This document shows positions 16,750-26,240 of a stretch of 64,000 nucleotides of DNA, piece by piece. Under the pieces are notes generated by a model, which searched no databases, was not told the DNA's origin, and was given only the letters and a program-made list of their open reading frames with translations. Where the stretch lies: assembly GCF_004011865.1 (NCBI RefSeq), contig NZ_RKLP01000007.1:248001-312000 (forward strand), read 5' to 3'. Source of the stretch: Prescottella agglutinans. GTDB taxonomy: Bacteria; Actinomycetota; Actinomycetes; Mycobacteriales; Mycobacteriaceae. The first letter of the stretch is position 1, and every line of letters begins with the position of its first letter. Position numbers and translations under genes: made by a program.

Positions 16750-17583
16750 TCACGTCGCCGAGACCACGCCCGTGGCGAGCAGTGTGAGCACGACGGTGCC
16801 GAGGATGATCCGGTATCCGACGAACCAGTACATCGAGTGGTCGACGACGAATCGCAGCAGCCACGCGATCGAGGCGTAGCCGATCGCGAACGCGACGAGC
16901 GTCGCGACGAGCAACTGCGCACCCGACGCGTTCAGCCCCTCACCGGCCGGTTCGAACGCATCCGGGAGGCTGAACAGCCCGGACGCGACGACCGCGGGAA
17001 TGGCCAGCAGGAACGAGTACCGGGCCGCCGCCTCACGGGTCAAGCCGAGGAACAGACCCGCGCTGATCGTGCCGCCCGACCGCGAGACACCCGGGATGAG
17101 CGCCAGCGCCTGGGCCGAACCCATCACGATGCCGTCCTTGGCCCGCAACTCCTCGAGGGGGCGCTTCTTGGTGCCGTAGTACTCGGCCGCGGCGATCACC
17201 AGTGCGAAGACGATGAGCATCGTCGCGATCAACCAGAGATTCCTTGCGCCGGTGCGGATCTGGTCCTTGAACACGAATCCGAGGACACCGACGGGAATGG
17301 TGCCGATGATGACGTACCAGCCCATCCGGTAGTCGAGATCACCGCGATGCTCGGCATGGAACAGCCCGCGGAACCACGCCGCGACGATGCGGCCGATGTC
17401 GCGCGCGAAGTACAGCAGAACCGCTGCCTCCGTACCGAGTTGGGTGACGGCGGTGAACGACGCACCGGCGTCGGTACCGAAGAAGACCTCCGAGACGATC
17501 CGCAGGTGTCCCGACGAGGAGATGGGGAGGAACTCGGTCAAACCCTGCACCGCACCCAGCACGATCGCCTGGAGCCAGGTCAT
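16750..17583 (-). CDS. uppP: Undecaprenyl-diphosphatase (BacA/UppP)
   Basis: 277 residues, typical for UppP, which recycles the undecaprenyl-PP lipid carrier for peptidoglycan synthesis at the membrane. The two signature motifs are present: [14 protein letters not shown] near the N-terminus and a PGVSRSGGT stretch near residue 165. Several hydrophobic helices fill the rest. The ATG at 17583 ([10 protein letters not shown]) matches the family start. The gene order with the phosphatase, DUF3090 and SCO1664 genes equals that of M. tuberculosis Rv2136c-Rv2133c. Confidence 0.94.
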   Translation of the reverse strand: MTWLQAIVLGAVQGLTEFLPISSSGHLRIVSEVFFGTDAGASFTAVTQLGTEAAVLLYFARDIGRIVAAWFRGLFHAEHRGDLDYRMGWYVIIGTIPVGVLGFVFKDQIRTGARNLWLIATMLIVFALVIAAAEYYGTKKRPLEELRAKDGIVMGSAQALALIPGVSRSGGTISAGLFLGLTREAAARYSFLLAIPAVVASGLFSLPDAFEPAGEGLNASGAQLLVATLVAFAIGYASIAWLLRFVVDHSMYWFVGYRIILGTVVLTLLATGVVSAT

Positions 17584-17801
17584 GGCCTCCCCGATCACGC
17601 GCGGAACTCCGGGCCACTCGGTGCGGGGGTGGAACGGCGGATGAGGTTGGGGGCATCCGGAATACACACGTGTGGTCCAAGTTTCACCGGACAGACGGTA
17701 CCCGGCGTGGCTGTTCTCGGCGCGCCGTGCGCACCACTAGTGTTCTTCGCGGTGGACGCAGTTCACCAACGAAAACATCCGGTGTCGAGACGTGGGCGGT
17801 T

Positions 17802-18737
17802 ATGGAATACAGAGCGGTGGGAACGAGCGGGCTGCGGGTGTCGAGGCTCGGTCTGGGCACCCTGCACTGGGGGCGGGACACCGACGGGGACGAGGCCGCC
17901 GCACAGCTGTCGGCGTTCGTCGACGCGGGCGGCACGCTCGTCGACACCTCCCCCGCCTACGGCGACGGGAAGGCCCAGCGCATCCTCGCGGAACTGCTCG
18001 ACGACGTCGTGCCGCGCGACTACCTCATCCTCGGCGGCAGCGCCGGGATCAACTCGGCCGCCCCGTCGGGGCAGCGGGTCGACTGCTCCCGCCGCGGGCT
18101 GCTGGCCCAACTCGATTCGACACTGCGCGAACTCGGCACCGACCACCTCGACATGTGGCAGGTCGCGACCTGGGATCCGCTGACCCCCGTCGACGAGATC
18201 GCCGCGACCCTCGACTACGCCGTGAGCAGCGGCCGCGTCCGCTACACCGGCGCCCGCGGATACCTGGGGTGGCAGTTGGCGACCGCGGCTGCCAACCAGG
18301 GCCCGGGTCGGCTGGTGGCGACGCAGGCCGAGTACTCGCTGCTGGCGCGGGGCGTCGAGGAGGAACTGCTGCCCGCCGCCGCCCATCACGGCATCGGCGT
18401 GTTCGCCGCCGTCCCCCTCGCCGGCGGTGTGCTGACCGGCAAGTACCGCGACGGCATCCCGGCCGACTCCCGGGGCGCCGACGACACGCACGCGACCGAG
18501 GTCCGCAGCTACCTCACCGAGACGTCGGTGCGCGTGGTCGACGCCGTCCTCACCGCGGCCGACGGACTGGGCACGTCGCCGCTCGCCGTCGCGCTGGCGT
18601 GGGCCCGCGATCGGCCCGGTGTCGCGAGTGCCGTGGTCGGCGCGCGCGATCTGGCCCAGCTGACGGGCGTGCTGTCGGCCGAGGACCTGGAACTTCCGCC
18701 GGCGATCGCGGCCGCGCTCGACGACGTCAGCGCCTGA
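17802..18737 (+). CDS. Aldo/keto reductase-like protein lacking catalytic Lys and His
   Basis: 311 residues, TIM-barrel aldo/keto reductase family, starting at ATG 17802. The family Asp and Tyr are seen in LVDTSPAYGDG. The strand that normally ends in a catalytic Lys (ATK) reads LILGGSAGIN, and the usual QVHRWD catalytic His reads QVATWD. Two of four catalytic residues thus appear replaced. The C-terminal cofactor region (AVALAWARDRPGVASAVVGAR) is kept. It may bind NADP without classical reductase activity. It is divergent from uppP and precedes the heme operon on the same strand. Confidence 0.8.
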   Translation: MEYRAVGTSGLRVSRLGLGTLHWGRDTDGDEAAAQLSAFVDAGGTLVDTSPAYGDGKAQRILAELLDDVVPRDYLILGGSAGINSAAPSGQRVDCSRRGLLAQLDSTLRELGTDHLDMWQVATWDPLTPVDEIAATLDYAVSSGRVRYTGARGYLGWQLATAAANQGPGRLVATQAEYSLLARGVEEELLPAAAHHGIGVFAAVPLAGGVLTGKYRDGIPADSRGADDTHATEVRSYLTETSVRVVDAVLTAADGLGTSPLAVALAWARDRPGVASAVVGARDLAQLTGVLSAEDLELPPAIAAALDDVSA

Positions 18738-18794
18738 GTCGATCGCGCGTCCAACTTTCGGTTGATTTGCGGTGATTAGCAACGACAACGGTGG

Positions 18795-18813
18795 AGAGGA
18801 TAGGCTAACCTCG
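18795..18813 (+). promoter_or_regulatory. DtxR/IdeR iron box upstream of the heme operon
   Basis: The 19-mer AGAGGATAGGCTAACCTCG matches the DtxR/IdeR consensus TTAGGTTAGCCTAACCTAA at 13 of 19 positions, including the core TAACCT. It overlaps a possible -10 TAGGCT (18801-18806) and lies 41 bp before hmuO. Iron-loaded DtxR/IdeR bound here would repress heme-iron acquisition when iron is plentiful. Confidence 0.65.
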
Positions 18814-18854
18814 CAGCCATCGTGTTCGACGAAAATCATCGTGGAGGAGATCAC

Positions 18855-19526
18855 ATGGACGTGCTCGATCAGGGAACCGACGCCGGGTTCGCCGAGCGCA
18901 TCAAGGCCGAGACCGACGCCGCGCACCGCGCGACCGAGCAGTCCCGCTTCGTCGGCGATCTCCTCGCCGGCAAGCTCACCAAGGAAGGCTACGCCGCCCT
19001 CCTGGCGCAGACGTACCTCGTCTACGAGGCGCTCGAGCGCGCCGGTGAAGCCCACGCCGAGAACGCCCTGGCCGCACCGTTCATCGCCGCGGAACTGATT
19101 CGGCTGCCCTCGCTGGCCGCCGACCTCGAGTTCCTCCTCGGCCCGCAGTGGCGCGACGAAGTGGTCGCCACGCCGGCCACCGCCCGGTACGTCGCGCGCC
19201 TCGAGGAGGTCGCGTTCGACTCGCCGGCCGACTTCGTCGCGCACCACTACCTGCGCTACATGGGCGACCTCTCGGGTGGCCAGATCATCCGTCGCATGCT
19301 CGAGCGCGCGTACGGCTACGAGGTGGACGGACTGCGGTTCTACATCTTCGACGAGATCGCCAAGCCGAAGGTTTTCAAGGACGAGTACCGGGCCAAGCTG
19401 GACCAGGCCCCGCTCGACGCCGAGGAGCAGGCGCGGTTCATCGCCGAGGTGAACCTGGCCTACGGACTCAACGGTGGACTGTTCGCCGACCTCGAAGCCG
19501 ACATCGATCGTTACCTTGTGAAATGA
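18855..19526 (+). CDS. hmuO: Heme oxygenase (biliverdin-producing, HmuO type)
   Basis: 223 residues. It opens the heme ring with O2 and electrons, releasing iron, CO and a bilin in the cytosol. The proximal heme ligand His is in AAHRATEQS (about 20), and the distal helix carries the signature MGDLSGGQ. The ATG at 18855 has GGAGGAG eight bases upstream. It is the first gene of a four-gene unit with ATGA overlaps into hmuT and hmuU, behind an iron box, so heme capture, import and iron release are made together under low iron. Confidence 0.94.
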   Translation: MDVLDQGTDAGFAERIKAETDAAHRATEQSRFVGDLLAGKLTKEGYAALLAQTYLVYEALERAGEAHAENALAAPFIAAELIRLPSLAADLEFLLGPQWRDEVVATPATARYVARLEEVAFDSPADFVAHHYLRYMGDLSGGQIIRRMLERAYGYEVDGLRFYIFDEIAKPKVFKDEYRAKLDQAPLDAEEQARFIAEVNLAYGLNGGLFADLEADIDRYLVK

Positions 19527-20539
19527 AATCCTTCTCTCGACTCGTCGCCGCCGGGACTGCGGTCCTGGCGGCGCTGTCGCTCGCGGCGTGCACTTCGGTG
19601 ACGACGGGCGACACCGAACAGCGCGGTCAGACCACCGCCGTCGTCGCGGACCCCGATCCGCGTCCGGTCACGAACAATCCGACGCCCCAGTTGCCGATCA
19701 CGGTGCGCAGCTTCGACGGCGCCGACGTGACGGTCACGGACGTCAGCCGCATCGTGACCGCGGACCGCTACGGGACGCTCACCCAGACGGTGTTCGCGCT
19801 CGGTCTCGGCGACAACATCGTCGGCCGGGACACCGCGTCGTCGTTCCCCGCCGCGAAGGACATCCCGAACATCACGCCGGGCGGCCAGGCGCTGAGCGCC
19901 GAGGCGATCCTCAACCTCGCCCCCACCGTGGTGCTCACCGACACCAGCATCGGCCCCAAGTCGGTGCAGGACCAGTTGCGCGCCGCCGGGATCCCTGTCG
20001 TGTACTTCGATCCCGAACGCACCCTCGAGGGTCTGCCCGGCCAGCTCACCGCGGTAGCGCAGGCGCTCGGTGTGCCCGCCGAGGGCGAGCAACTCGTTGC
20101 GCGCACCGAGAAGGAGATCGCCGACGCGAAGGCGTCCGTCCCGCAGGACGGCGACAAGCTGAAGATCGCGTTCCTCTACATGCGCGGGCCGTCGATCACG
20201 ATGCTCGCCGGACCCGGATCGGGGGCGGATTCGCTGATCGAGGCCCTCGGGGCGACCGACGCCGGCACCGCGTCCGGCCTCACCAGCGAGTTCGTGCCGA
20301 TCACCAGCGAGGCCATGATCGCCGCGGCGCCGGACGTCCTACTGATGATGACCAACGGTCTGCAGTCCATCGGCGGCGTCGACGGCCTCCGGAAGGTGCC
20401 GGGCATCGCGCAGACTCCGGCCGGACAGAACAGGCGCGTCGTCGACATGTCCGACAGCACGCTGCTGAGCTTCGGCCCGAACACCGGTGAGGTCCTCGCT
20501 GCCCTGGCCGACGCGATCTACCACCCCGGCGCGGAATGA
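19523..20539 (+). CDS. hmuT: Hemin ABC transporter substrate-binding lipoprotein
   Basis: 338 residues from the ATG at 19523, overlapping the hmuO stop (ATGA). A signal peptide ends in the lipobox LSLAACTS, so the mature protein is lipid-anchored outside the membrane. The rest is a two-lobe periplasmic-binding-protein fold of the heme/siderophore class (TQTVFALGLGDNIVGRD, NLAPTVVLTD). In the family HmuT receives heme and passes it to HmuUV. The start of the next gene again overlaps the stop. Confidence 0.93.
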   Translation: MKSFSRLVAAGTAVLAALSLAACTSVTTGDTEQRGQTTAVVADPDPRPVTNNPTPQLPITVRSFDGADVTVTDVSRIVTADRYGTLTQTVFALGLGDNIVGRDTASSFPAAKDIPNITPGGQALSAEAILNLAPTVVLTDTSIGPKSVQDQLRAAGIPVVYFDPERTLEGLPGQLTAVAQALGVPAEGEQLVARTEKEIADAKASVPQDGDKLKIAFLYMRGPSITMLAGPGSGADSLIEALGATDAGTASGLTSEFVPITSEAMIAAAPDVLLMMTNGLQSIGGVDGLRKVPGIAQTPAGQNRRVVDMSDSTLLSFGPNTGEVLAALADAIYHPGAE

Positions 20540-21594
20540 GCACAGTCGTCACGTCCCGCCCGCGGGTGCGCGCCGGGACCGTCATCATCGGCCTGGCCGT
20601 CCTGCTGGCCGTCCTCGCCCTGGCCTCCGCGTGCATCGGGCAGGTTCCGACCAGTCCGGCGGAGGTGCTCGGCAGCGTCCTGCACCGCATCGGACTCGAC
20701 ATCGGACCGATGCCGTCGCACCCGAGCGGCGAGGTGACGCTGTGGCAGGTGCGCTTCCCCCGGGTCGTCCTCGCGATCCTGGTGGGTGCGGCGCTCGGCT
20801 GCGCGGGCGCGCTGCTCCAGGGCGTGTTCTCCAACCCGCTCGCCGAGCCCGGCGTGATCGGCGTGTCCGCCGGCGCCGCGGTGGGTGCCAGTGCGGCCAT
20901 CGTCGTCGGTGGCGCGTTCACCGCCGGGCCGGCGGTGGCGGGCGCAGCGTTCGTCGCCGGGCTGATCACGACCACCATGGTCTACCTCCTCGCGCGCTCG
21001 GAAGGGCGCACCGAGGTGGTCACGTTGGTGCTGACCGGCGTCGCGATCAACGCGTTCGCGGGCGGTCTGATCGCGTTCTTCACGTTCGTCGCGAGCCCCG
21101 CGGCCCGCGACCAGATCGTGTTCTGGCAGTTGGGCAGCCTCAACGGCGCCACCTGGAACGCCGTGGCGATCGTCGCGCCGATGGCGATCGCGGGCATCGC
21201 CGCGTCGATGCTGATCGCACCGAAGCTGGACCTGCTGGCGCTCGGCGAGAGCGCCGCCCGGCATCTCGGTGTGGACGTCGAGAAGCTGCGCCTGATCGCG
21301 ATCGTCATCGTCGCCGTCCTGGTGTCGTCGAGCGTCGCGTTCACCGGCATCATCCTGTTCGTGGGTCTCGTCGTCCCGCATGTGATGCGGATGCTCGTCG
21401 GCCCCGGCCACCGCCTGCTGCTGCCGGCCAGTGTCCTCGGTGGCGCGGTCGTGCTGCTGGCGGCCGACCTCGGTGCCCGCACCCTGGTGCCCAACGCCGA
21501 TCTTCCCCTGGGCATGCTCACCTCGCTCGTCGGCGGGCCGTTCTTCTTCTGGCTGCTGCGCCGCACACGCTCGAGTCAGGGAGGGTGGGCGTGA
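20536..21594 (+). CDS. hmuU: Hemin ABC transporter permease (FecCD family)
   Basis: 352 residues with about ten hydrophobic helices, typical of the FecCD/BtuC permeases that form the membrane channel for heme. Family landmarks include RFPRVVLAILVGAALG, the NPLAEPGVIGVSAGA loop and a GLVVPHVMRMLVGPGHR segment that contacts the ATPase. The ATG at 20536 overlaps the hmuT stop; its own stop shares a base with the hmuV start, so subunits should be made in balance. Confidence 0.94.
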   Translation: MSTVVTSRPRVRAGTVIIGLAVLLAVLALASACIGQVPTSPAEVLGSVLHRIGLDIGPMPSHPSGEVTLWQVRFPRVVLAILVGAALGCAGALLQGVFSNPLAEPGVIGVSAGAAVGASAAIVVGGAFTAGPAVAGAAFVAGLITTTMVYLLARSEGRTEVVTLVLTGVAINAFAGGLIAFFTFVASPAARDQIVFWQLGSLNGATWNAVAIVAPMAIAGIAASMLIAPKLDLLALGESAARHLGVDVEKLRLIAIVIVAVLVSSSVAFTGIILFVGLVVPHVMRMLVGPGHRLLLPASVLGGAVVLLAADLGARTLVPNADLPLGMLTSLVGGPFFFWLLRRTRSSQGGWA

Positions 21595-22460
21595 TGGCGT
21601 CACTGCTCGACCGCTCGCGGAGCCTGTTCGGCCGCGCCGACGACGTGCCCGCCCGCACCGACAGCGGTGTGGTGACCATGCGCGCCAACGACATCAGCGT
21701 CGAACGCGGCGGCCGGACGGTGCTCGATCACGTCAGCCTCATGGTCCACTCGGGCGAGGTGCTCGCGCTCGTGGGCCCCAACGGTGCCGGCAAGTCGACG
21801 CTGCTGGCGGCCCTGTCGGGTGATCAGCCGGTCGCCTCGGGCGTCGTCGAACTCGACGGGAAGCCGCTGTCGGACTGGTCCCACAGCGAGATGTCGCGCC
21901 GGCGCGCGGTGCTGCCCCAGCAGCACACCGTCGGGTTCTCGTTCACCGCCCGGCAGGTCGTCCGGATGGGCCGGGCGCCGTGGCAGCGGACCCCGCGGTC
22001 CGCCGACGACGACAAGCTGATCGACCACTGCCTGGACGTCTGTGACGTCCGGCATCTCGCCGACCGCCCGTTCAGTGTCCTCTCGGGCGGCGAGCGTGCA
22101 CGTGTGGCGCTCGCCCGCGTGCTCGCCCAGTCCACCGAGACGGTGCTGCTGGACGAGCCGACCGCGGCTCTCGACCTGGGCCACCAGGAAGCCGTGATGC
22201 GGATCGCCCGCAACCGGGCGGCTGACGGTGCCGCGGTGGTCGTCGTGCTGCACGATCTGGGGCTGGCCGCCGCGTACGCGGACCGGATCTGCATCCTCGA
22301 GAACGGCCGCGCCGCCGCCGACGGGCCGCCCGCCGAGGTACTCACGGAGGAGTTGCTGAGCCGCGTGTACGGGCATCCGGTCGAGGTGTTCGCGCACCCG
22401 CGGTCGGGCGCCACCCTCGTCCAGCCGCGGCGGGACGACCCGGCCGACACCGGACGATGA
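21594..22460 (+). CDS. hmuV: Hemin ABC transporter ATP-binding protein
   Basis: 288 residues, starting at ATG 21594 (sharing one base with the hmuU stop; GGGAGG upstream). All ABC motifs are present: Walker A GPNGAGKST, Q-loop in VLPQQHT, signature LSGGERARVA, Walker B ETVLLDEPTAALD and a switch His in VVVLHDLGL. It energises heme import through HmuU. About 25 residues precede the usual family start and look non-essential. Confidence 0.94.
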   Translation: MASLLDRSRSLFGRADDVPARTDSGVVTMRANDISVERGGRTVLDHVSLMVHSGEVLALVGPNGAGKSTLLAALSGDQPVASGVVELDGKPLSDWSHSEMSRRRAVLPQQHTVGFSFTARQVVRMGRAPWQRTPRSADDDKLIDHCLDVCDVRHLADRPFSVLSGGERARVALARVLAQSTETVLLDEPTAALDLGHQEAVMRIARNRAADGAAVVVVLHDLGLAAAYADRICILENGRAAADGPPAEVLTEELLSRVYGHPVEVFAHPRSGATLVQPRRDDPADTGR

Positions 22461-22565
22461 GTGTCGCGCGCCTCACGTGCGGGGTGACTCGGATTCCGGC
22501 CGGTCCGGTCGATCATGGATGCTAGAGGGCGAGCAGCACACCGGCACCACCCGAGGAGCACATCC

Positions 22566-23567
22566 ATGCGAGTACCCGCACCGCGCATCACCGCCACCGC
22601 GATCGGGGCCGCGCTGCTGTTACTCGCCGGGTGCTCGTCGGAGAAGAACGGCGACAACCTCCAGACCATCGAGCCCGCCACGGCGGCGGTGTCCCCCGCC
22701 GGCGCCACGCCGGCGGGCACGGTCCAGAGCCTCGGCCGCTCGATCGACGCACTCGCGTTCGACCCGGTCTCGAAGACCACCGCGATCCTCACCGACGGCG
22801 GCACCCACCTGCTGCTGCAGGCGGAGGGCGGCACGGAACCGCGCGACGTCACGCTCGACGGCCGCGCCGCGCAGATCGGCGTGGCCTCCGAGGGGCGCGT
22901 CCTGCTCCCGATGGACGGCCGCGTGCAGATCGTCGACGCGGCCTCGGGCGAGAAGTCGTCGGTCACCGTCGACGGCGACGCCCGCTCCGCCCTGTTCCTG
23001 CCCGACGGCAGGCTCGCGGTGGGGCTGGCGAGCGGCAAGATCCTGGTCGTCGGCGCCGACGGCGCGGTGTCCGAGACGATCTCCGGTCTGGCGTCGGTGG
23101 ACGCGCTGGCCCTGACGAAGGGCGACCTGAGCGCACTCGATCGCCGGCAGACCTCGCTCACGCAGATCGACCTCGACGACTCGTCGCTGGCGATGGCGCT
23201 GCGGGCGGGTGAGGGCGCGACGCAACTCATCACCGACGAGTACGGCCGGATCCTCGTCACCGACACGACCGGCGACGAACTGCTGGTCTTCACCACCGAT
23301 CCGCTGATCATGCGGCAGCGCTACCCGATCGCGGGCGCCCCGTACGGCGTCGCCTACGACGATCGCACCGACCTGGTGTGGGTGACGGCCACCGAGAAGA
23401 ACACCGTGATCGGCTACGACATCTCCACCGGCATCCCCGTCGAGACGGCCCGCTACGACACCGTCCGCCAGCCCAACTCCGTCACCGTCGACACCGCCGG
23501 CGGCGCCCTCCTGGTCGGGTCCGCGACCGGGGACGGCCTGCAGCGGATCCCGCTGGCCGCGGGGTGA
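22566..23567 (+). CDS. LppL-like lipoprotein with beta-propeller repeats
   Basis: 333 residues from ATG 22566, with GAGGAG upstream. A signal peptide with lipobox LLLAGCSS anchors it outside the membrane. The mature part is a string of about 40-residue beta-rich repeats with D-G turns (SIDALAFDP, PYGVAYDDRTDLVWVTAT, QPNSVTVDTAGG), as in YncE/NHL-type propellers. The position before DUF5703 and pyrD matches lppL (Rv2138). The function is not known; it probably binds a partner or ligand in the envelope. Confidence 0.8.
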   Translation: MRVPAPRITATAIGAALLLLAGCSSEKNGDNLQTIEPATAAVSPAGATPAGTVQSLGRSIDALAFDPVSKTTAILTDGGTHLLLQAEGGTEPRDVTLDGRAAQIGVASEGRVLLPMDGRVQIVDAASGEKSSVTVDGDARSALFLPDGRLAVGLASGKILVVGADGAVSETISGLASVDALALTKGDLSALDRRQTSLTQIDLDDSSLAMALRAGEGATQLITDEYGRILVTDTTGDELLVFTTDPLIMRQRYPIAGAPYGVAYDDRTDLVWVTATEKNTVIGYDISTGIPVETARYDTVRQPNSVTVDTAGGALLVGSATGDGLQRIPLAAG

Positions 23568-23573
23568 GCCGCC

Positions 23574-23813
23574 GTGTCACGTCGTCGTCGTGGACTACCC
23601 CGCGGGTGGGAGACGGACTCCGAGGAGTTCGAGTACCTGCCGCTGAGTCTGCCCCGTGACGTGACCCGCGTCAGCGCGTCGATGCGACTGGCCCTGCAAG
23701 CCGAGTTCGGTGGCTGGGAGCTTTCGCGCGTGCGTCTCTACACCGACGGCAGCCGTCGGATCCTGCTCCGCCGCCGCAAGACCACCCATCACGTTCCCGC
23801 ACCTGGAATCTAG
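23574..23813 (+). CDS. DUF5703-family small protein
   Basis: 79 residues, GTG start at 23574, seven bases after the lppL-like gene. It matches the short actinobacterial DUF5703 family (Rv2137c-like): an acidic N-terminal part with [21 protein letters not shown], then a strand pair [16 protein letters not shown] and a basic end. No catalytic motif is visible. It links lppL and pyrD in one transcript; in M. tuberculosis the homologue lies on the other strand. Confidence 0.75.
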   Translation: MSRRRRGLPRGWETDSEEFEYLPLSLPRDVTRVSASMRLALQAEFGGWELSRVRLYTDGSRRILLRRRKTTHHVPAPGI

Positions 23814-23821
23814 GGAGATTC

Positions 23822-24895
23822 GTGTACTACCTGCTACTGCGTCTGATGTTCCGGGTGCCCCCGGAGCGCATCCACCACCTGGCGTTCGCCGCGATGCGAC
23901 TGGTCACCCGGTTCGCGCCGATCCGCGCGCTCGTCGCGAAGACGCTCGTGGTCGACGACCCGGTGCTGCGTACCCGCGCGTTCGGGGTGGACTTCCCGGC
24001 GCCGGTCGGCCTGGCCGCCGGATTCGACAAGGACGCCACCGGCGTGGACACGTGGGGTCCGCTGGGCTTCGGATTCGCCGAGGTCGGCACCGTGACCGCG
24101 CAGGCGCAACCCGGCAACCCCGCGCCGCGCCTGTTCCGGCTCCCCGACGACCGCGCGCTGATCAACCGGATGGGCTTCAACAACCACGGCGCCGGGAACG
24201 CGGCGAACTACCTGCGGCACCGGCGCGGTGACGTGCCGATCGGCGCCAACATCGGCAAGACCAAGATCGTCCCCGCGGAGGAGGCGCCCGCGGACTACAC
24301 CGCGAGCGCACGCCTGCTCGGGCCGCTGGCCGACTTCCTCGTCGTCAACGTCAGCTCCCCGAACACCCCCGGTCTGCGCGACCTGCAGGCCGTCGAGTCG
24401 CTGCGGCCACTGCTGCAGGCCGTGCTGGAGACCGTCACGGACACCCCGGTCCTGGTGAAGATCGCGCCGGACCTGTCGGACGAGGACGTCGACGCCGTCG
24501 CCGATCTCGCGCTCGAACTGGGCCTGGCCGGCATCGTCGCCACCAACACGACGATCGGCCGCACCGGCCTGCACACCCCGCAGTCCCGCATCGACGAGAT
24601 CGGCGCCGGCGGCCTGTCCGGCGCGCCGGTCGCTGCCCGCTCGCTCGAGGTGCTGCGGCGCCTGCACGCGCGCGTCGGCGACAAGCTGGTGCTGATCTCG
24701 GTGGGCGGCATCGAGACCGTCGACCAGGCCTGGGAGCGCATCCTCGCGGGCGCGACCCTGGTGCAGGGCTACACCGGGTTCATCTACGGCGGCCCGTTCT
24801 ACGCCAAGAAGCTGCACAAGGGCCTGGCCCGCAAGGTCCGCGAGGCCGGTTTCCGGTCGATCGCCGACGCCGTCGGCGCGGGCGCGCGGACGTAG
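23822..24895 (+). CDS. pyrD: Dihydroorotate dehydrogenase (quinone), class 2
   Basis: 357 residues. It oxidises dihydroorotate to orotate with FMN and passes electrons to menaquinone at the membrane. The N-terminal helix pair ([20 protein letters not shown]) is the membrane-docking part of class 2 enzymes. The barrel has [20 protein letters not shown], the [11 protein letters not shown] loop with the catalytic Ser, and ISVGGI and [10 protein letters not shown] near the FMN phosphate. The GTG at 23822 follows TAGGGAG. A strong terminator ends the transcript 12 bp after the stop. Confidence 0.95.
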   Translation: MYYLLLRLMFRVPPERIHHLAFAAMRLVTRFAPIRALVAKTLVVDDPVLRTRAFGVDFPAPVGLAAGFDKDATGVDTWGPLGFGFAEVGTVTAQAQPGNPAPRLFRLPDDRALINRMGFNNHGAGNAANYLRHRRGDVPIGANIGKTKIVPAEEAPADYTASARLLGPLADFLVVNVSSPNTPGLRDLQAVESLRPLLQAVLETVTDTPVLVKIAPDLSDEDVDAVADLALELGLAGIVATNTTIGRTGLHTPQSRIDEIGAGGLSGAPVAARSLEVLRRLHARVGDKLVLISVGGIETVDQAWERILAGATLVQGYTGFIYGGPFYAKKLHKGLARKVREAGFRSIADAVGAGART

Positions 24896-24906
24896 AGCAG
24901 CACCGA

Positions 24907-24945
24907 CGACGAGGGCCCGCCACGATTCGTGGCGGGCCCTCGTCG
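24907..24945 (+). terminator. Rho-independent-type terminator after pyrD
   Basis: A near-perfect 18-19 bp GC-rich stem around the loop ATTCG region (arms 24907-24925 and 24927-24945), followed by only a short T run, as is common in actinobacteria. Confidence 0.8.
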
Positions 24946-25025
24946 TGTCTGCGCCCTGCCTCTCCTCGAACGGAGATTTCCGGATCATCCGGACACCGCA
25001 CCCTCACATCGATAGCGTGCGAGCA

Positions 25026-25592
25026 ATGAGGATCCGGGTGGCAACCACGTCCATCGCCGTCGCTATCGCATTGGCCGGCTGCGCGAGCGACGACACTGGC
25101 GCCGACCGGACTGCCCCGACCTTGGACGCGACGGCGCCGAGTGAACAGTCACAAATCTATTCGGCGGCGCTCCAGCAACTCCTTCGCGTCGACAACCCGC
25201 ATGCCGGGGCGCCGGCGCCGCCCCCGTCGGTCCACATCGTCGACAGTCCCGCGTCACGCAGTTCGGAACTGTTCATCGCCGCCGACGGACCGCAGCTGGA
25301 CTCCGAGGTCAAGAAGGAGATCGCCGCGCAGTCCGAGCCGATCACCACGGTCGAATTCATCACGGCCCCGGAGCAGCAACGCATCATCGAACGAGGCGGG
25401 GCGGTCGAGGGCGACCCCGGCGGTGTCATCGTCGGACTCGCCGCACCTGCGTATCAGGACGACGGAACGGTCCAGGTCGGTGCCGGACTGTGGTGTGGCT
25501 TCGACTGCGGTATCGGGCTCACCTACGTTCTCGACGACGTCGACGGGCAGTGGACGGTGACGGGGACGACCGGGCCTGTCACCATTGCATGA
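25026..25592 (+). CDS. Putative lipoprotein of unknown function
   Basis: 188 residues from ATG 25026. A short signal peptide ends in the lipobox IALAGCAS. The mature protein has no family that I recognise: it starts with a Thr/Ala/Pro-rich stretch, continues with a VHIVDS to LFIAADG region resembling a small alpha/beta fold, and has two cysteines in GLWCGFDCGIGL that could form a disulfide. It ends VTGTTGPVTIA, suggesting an edge beta sheet. It is a single gene between the pyrD terminator and the convergent PEBP gene. Confidence 0.6.
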   Translation: MRIRVATTSIAVAIALAGCASDDTGADRTAPTLDATAPSEQSQIYSAALQQLLRVDNPHAGAPAPPPSVHIVDSPASRSSELFIAADGPQLDSEVKKEIAAQSEPITTVEFITAPEQQRIIERGGAVEGDPGGVIVGLAAPAYQDDGTVQVGAGLWCGFDCGIGLTYVLDDVDGQWTVTGTTGPVTIA

Positions 25593-25611
25593 CAGTTGTC
25601 GACCCGCCGCC

Positions 25612-25662
25612 GCGGGCTGTTGCTGCGACCGCCACTCGGGCGATGGCGCAGCAACAGCCCGC
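25612..25662. terminator. Bidirectional terminator hairpin
   Basis: Sixteen-base arms (25612-25627 and 25647-25662) are exact reverse complements around a 19-base loop. The hairpin lies between the convergent lipoprotein and PEBP genes and can serve both. Confidence 0.65.
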
Positions 25663-25689
25663 AGCGTCGGATCCCGACCTTCCGGCGGC

Positions 25690-26220
25690 CTACTTCTGCT
25701 CGTAGGTGCCGGTGATCACGGCACGCGCGATGGCGTGCGAGAACAGGTTGAAGCCGAGGAACGCGGGCTTCGAGTCCGGCGTGATGTCGAGGTGGTCGAC
25801 GTCGACCGCGTGTACCGCGAACATGTAGCGGTGCGGACCGTGCCCCTTCGGCGGGCAGGCGCCCAGGTACCGGGCGAGGTCGCCGTCGTTCTCGAGGGTG
25901 ACGGCACCGGCGGGCAGACCGGAACCGTTCTCGTCGCCCGCGTCCGCCGCCAGCGAGGTGGTGCTGACGGGGATGTTGGCGACCGCCCAGTGCCAGAAGC
26001 CCGACGCCGTCGGCGCGTCCGGGTCGAACATCGTGACGGCGAAGCTCTTCGTCTCGGGCGGGAAGCCGGACCACGACAGCTGCGGCGAGACGTCGCGTCC
26101 CCCGGCGCCGAAGATCCCGCTGACCTGATCGTTCTTCAGCGGCGCACCGTCGGTGACGTCGTCGGACGTCAGTGTGAAGGACGGCAGGTCGGGCAGTCCG
26201 TCGTACGGGTTGTGAGCCAT
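25690..26220 (-). CDS. PEBP family (YbhB/YbcL, Raf-kinase-inhibitor-like) protein
   Basis: 176 residues, cytosolic. PEBP hallmarks are visible: [26 protein letters not shown] with the DPDAP ligand-pocket loop, [10 protein letters not shown], and the [11 protein letters not shown] strand. The family binds phosphorylated or lipid headgroup anions; the M. tuberculosis homologue (Rv2140c) has the same neighbours. It is followed by the M20 peptidase gene upstream on the same strand with about 20 bp between, so they form an operon. Confidence 0.9.
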   Translation of the reverse strand: MAHNPYDGLPDLPSFTLTSDDVTDGAPLKNDQVSGIFGAGGRDVSPQLSWSGFPPETKSFAVTMFDPDAPTASGFWHWAVANIPVSTTSLAADAGDENGSGLPAGAVTLENDGDLARYLGACPPKGHGPHRYMFAVHAVDVDHLDITPDSKPAFLGFNLFSHAIARAVITGTYEQK

Positions 26221-26240
26221 GAGATCTCCCTCTTTCGCGA

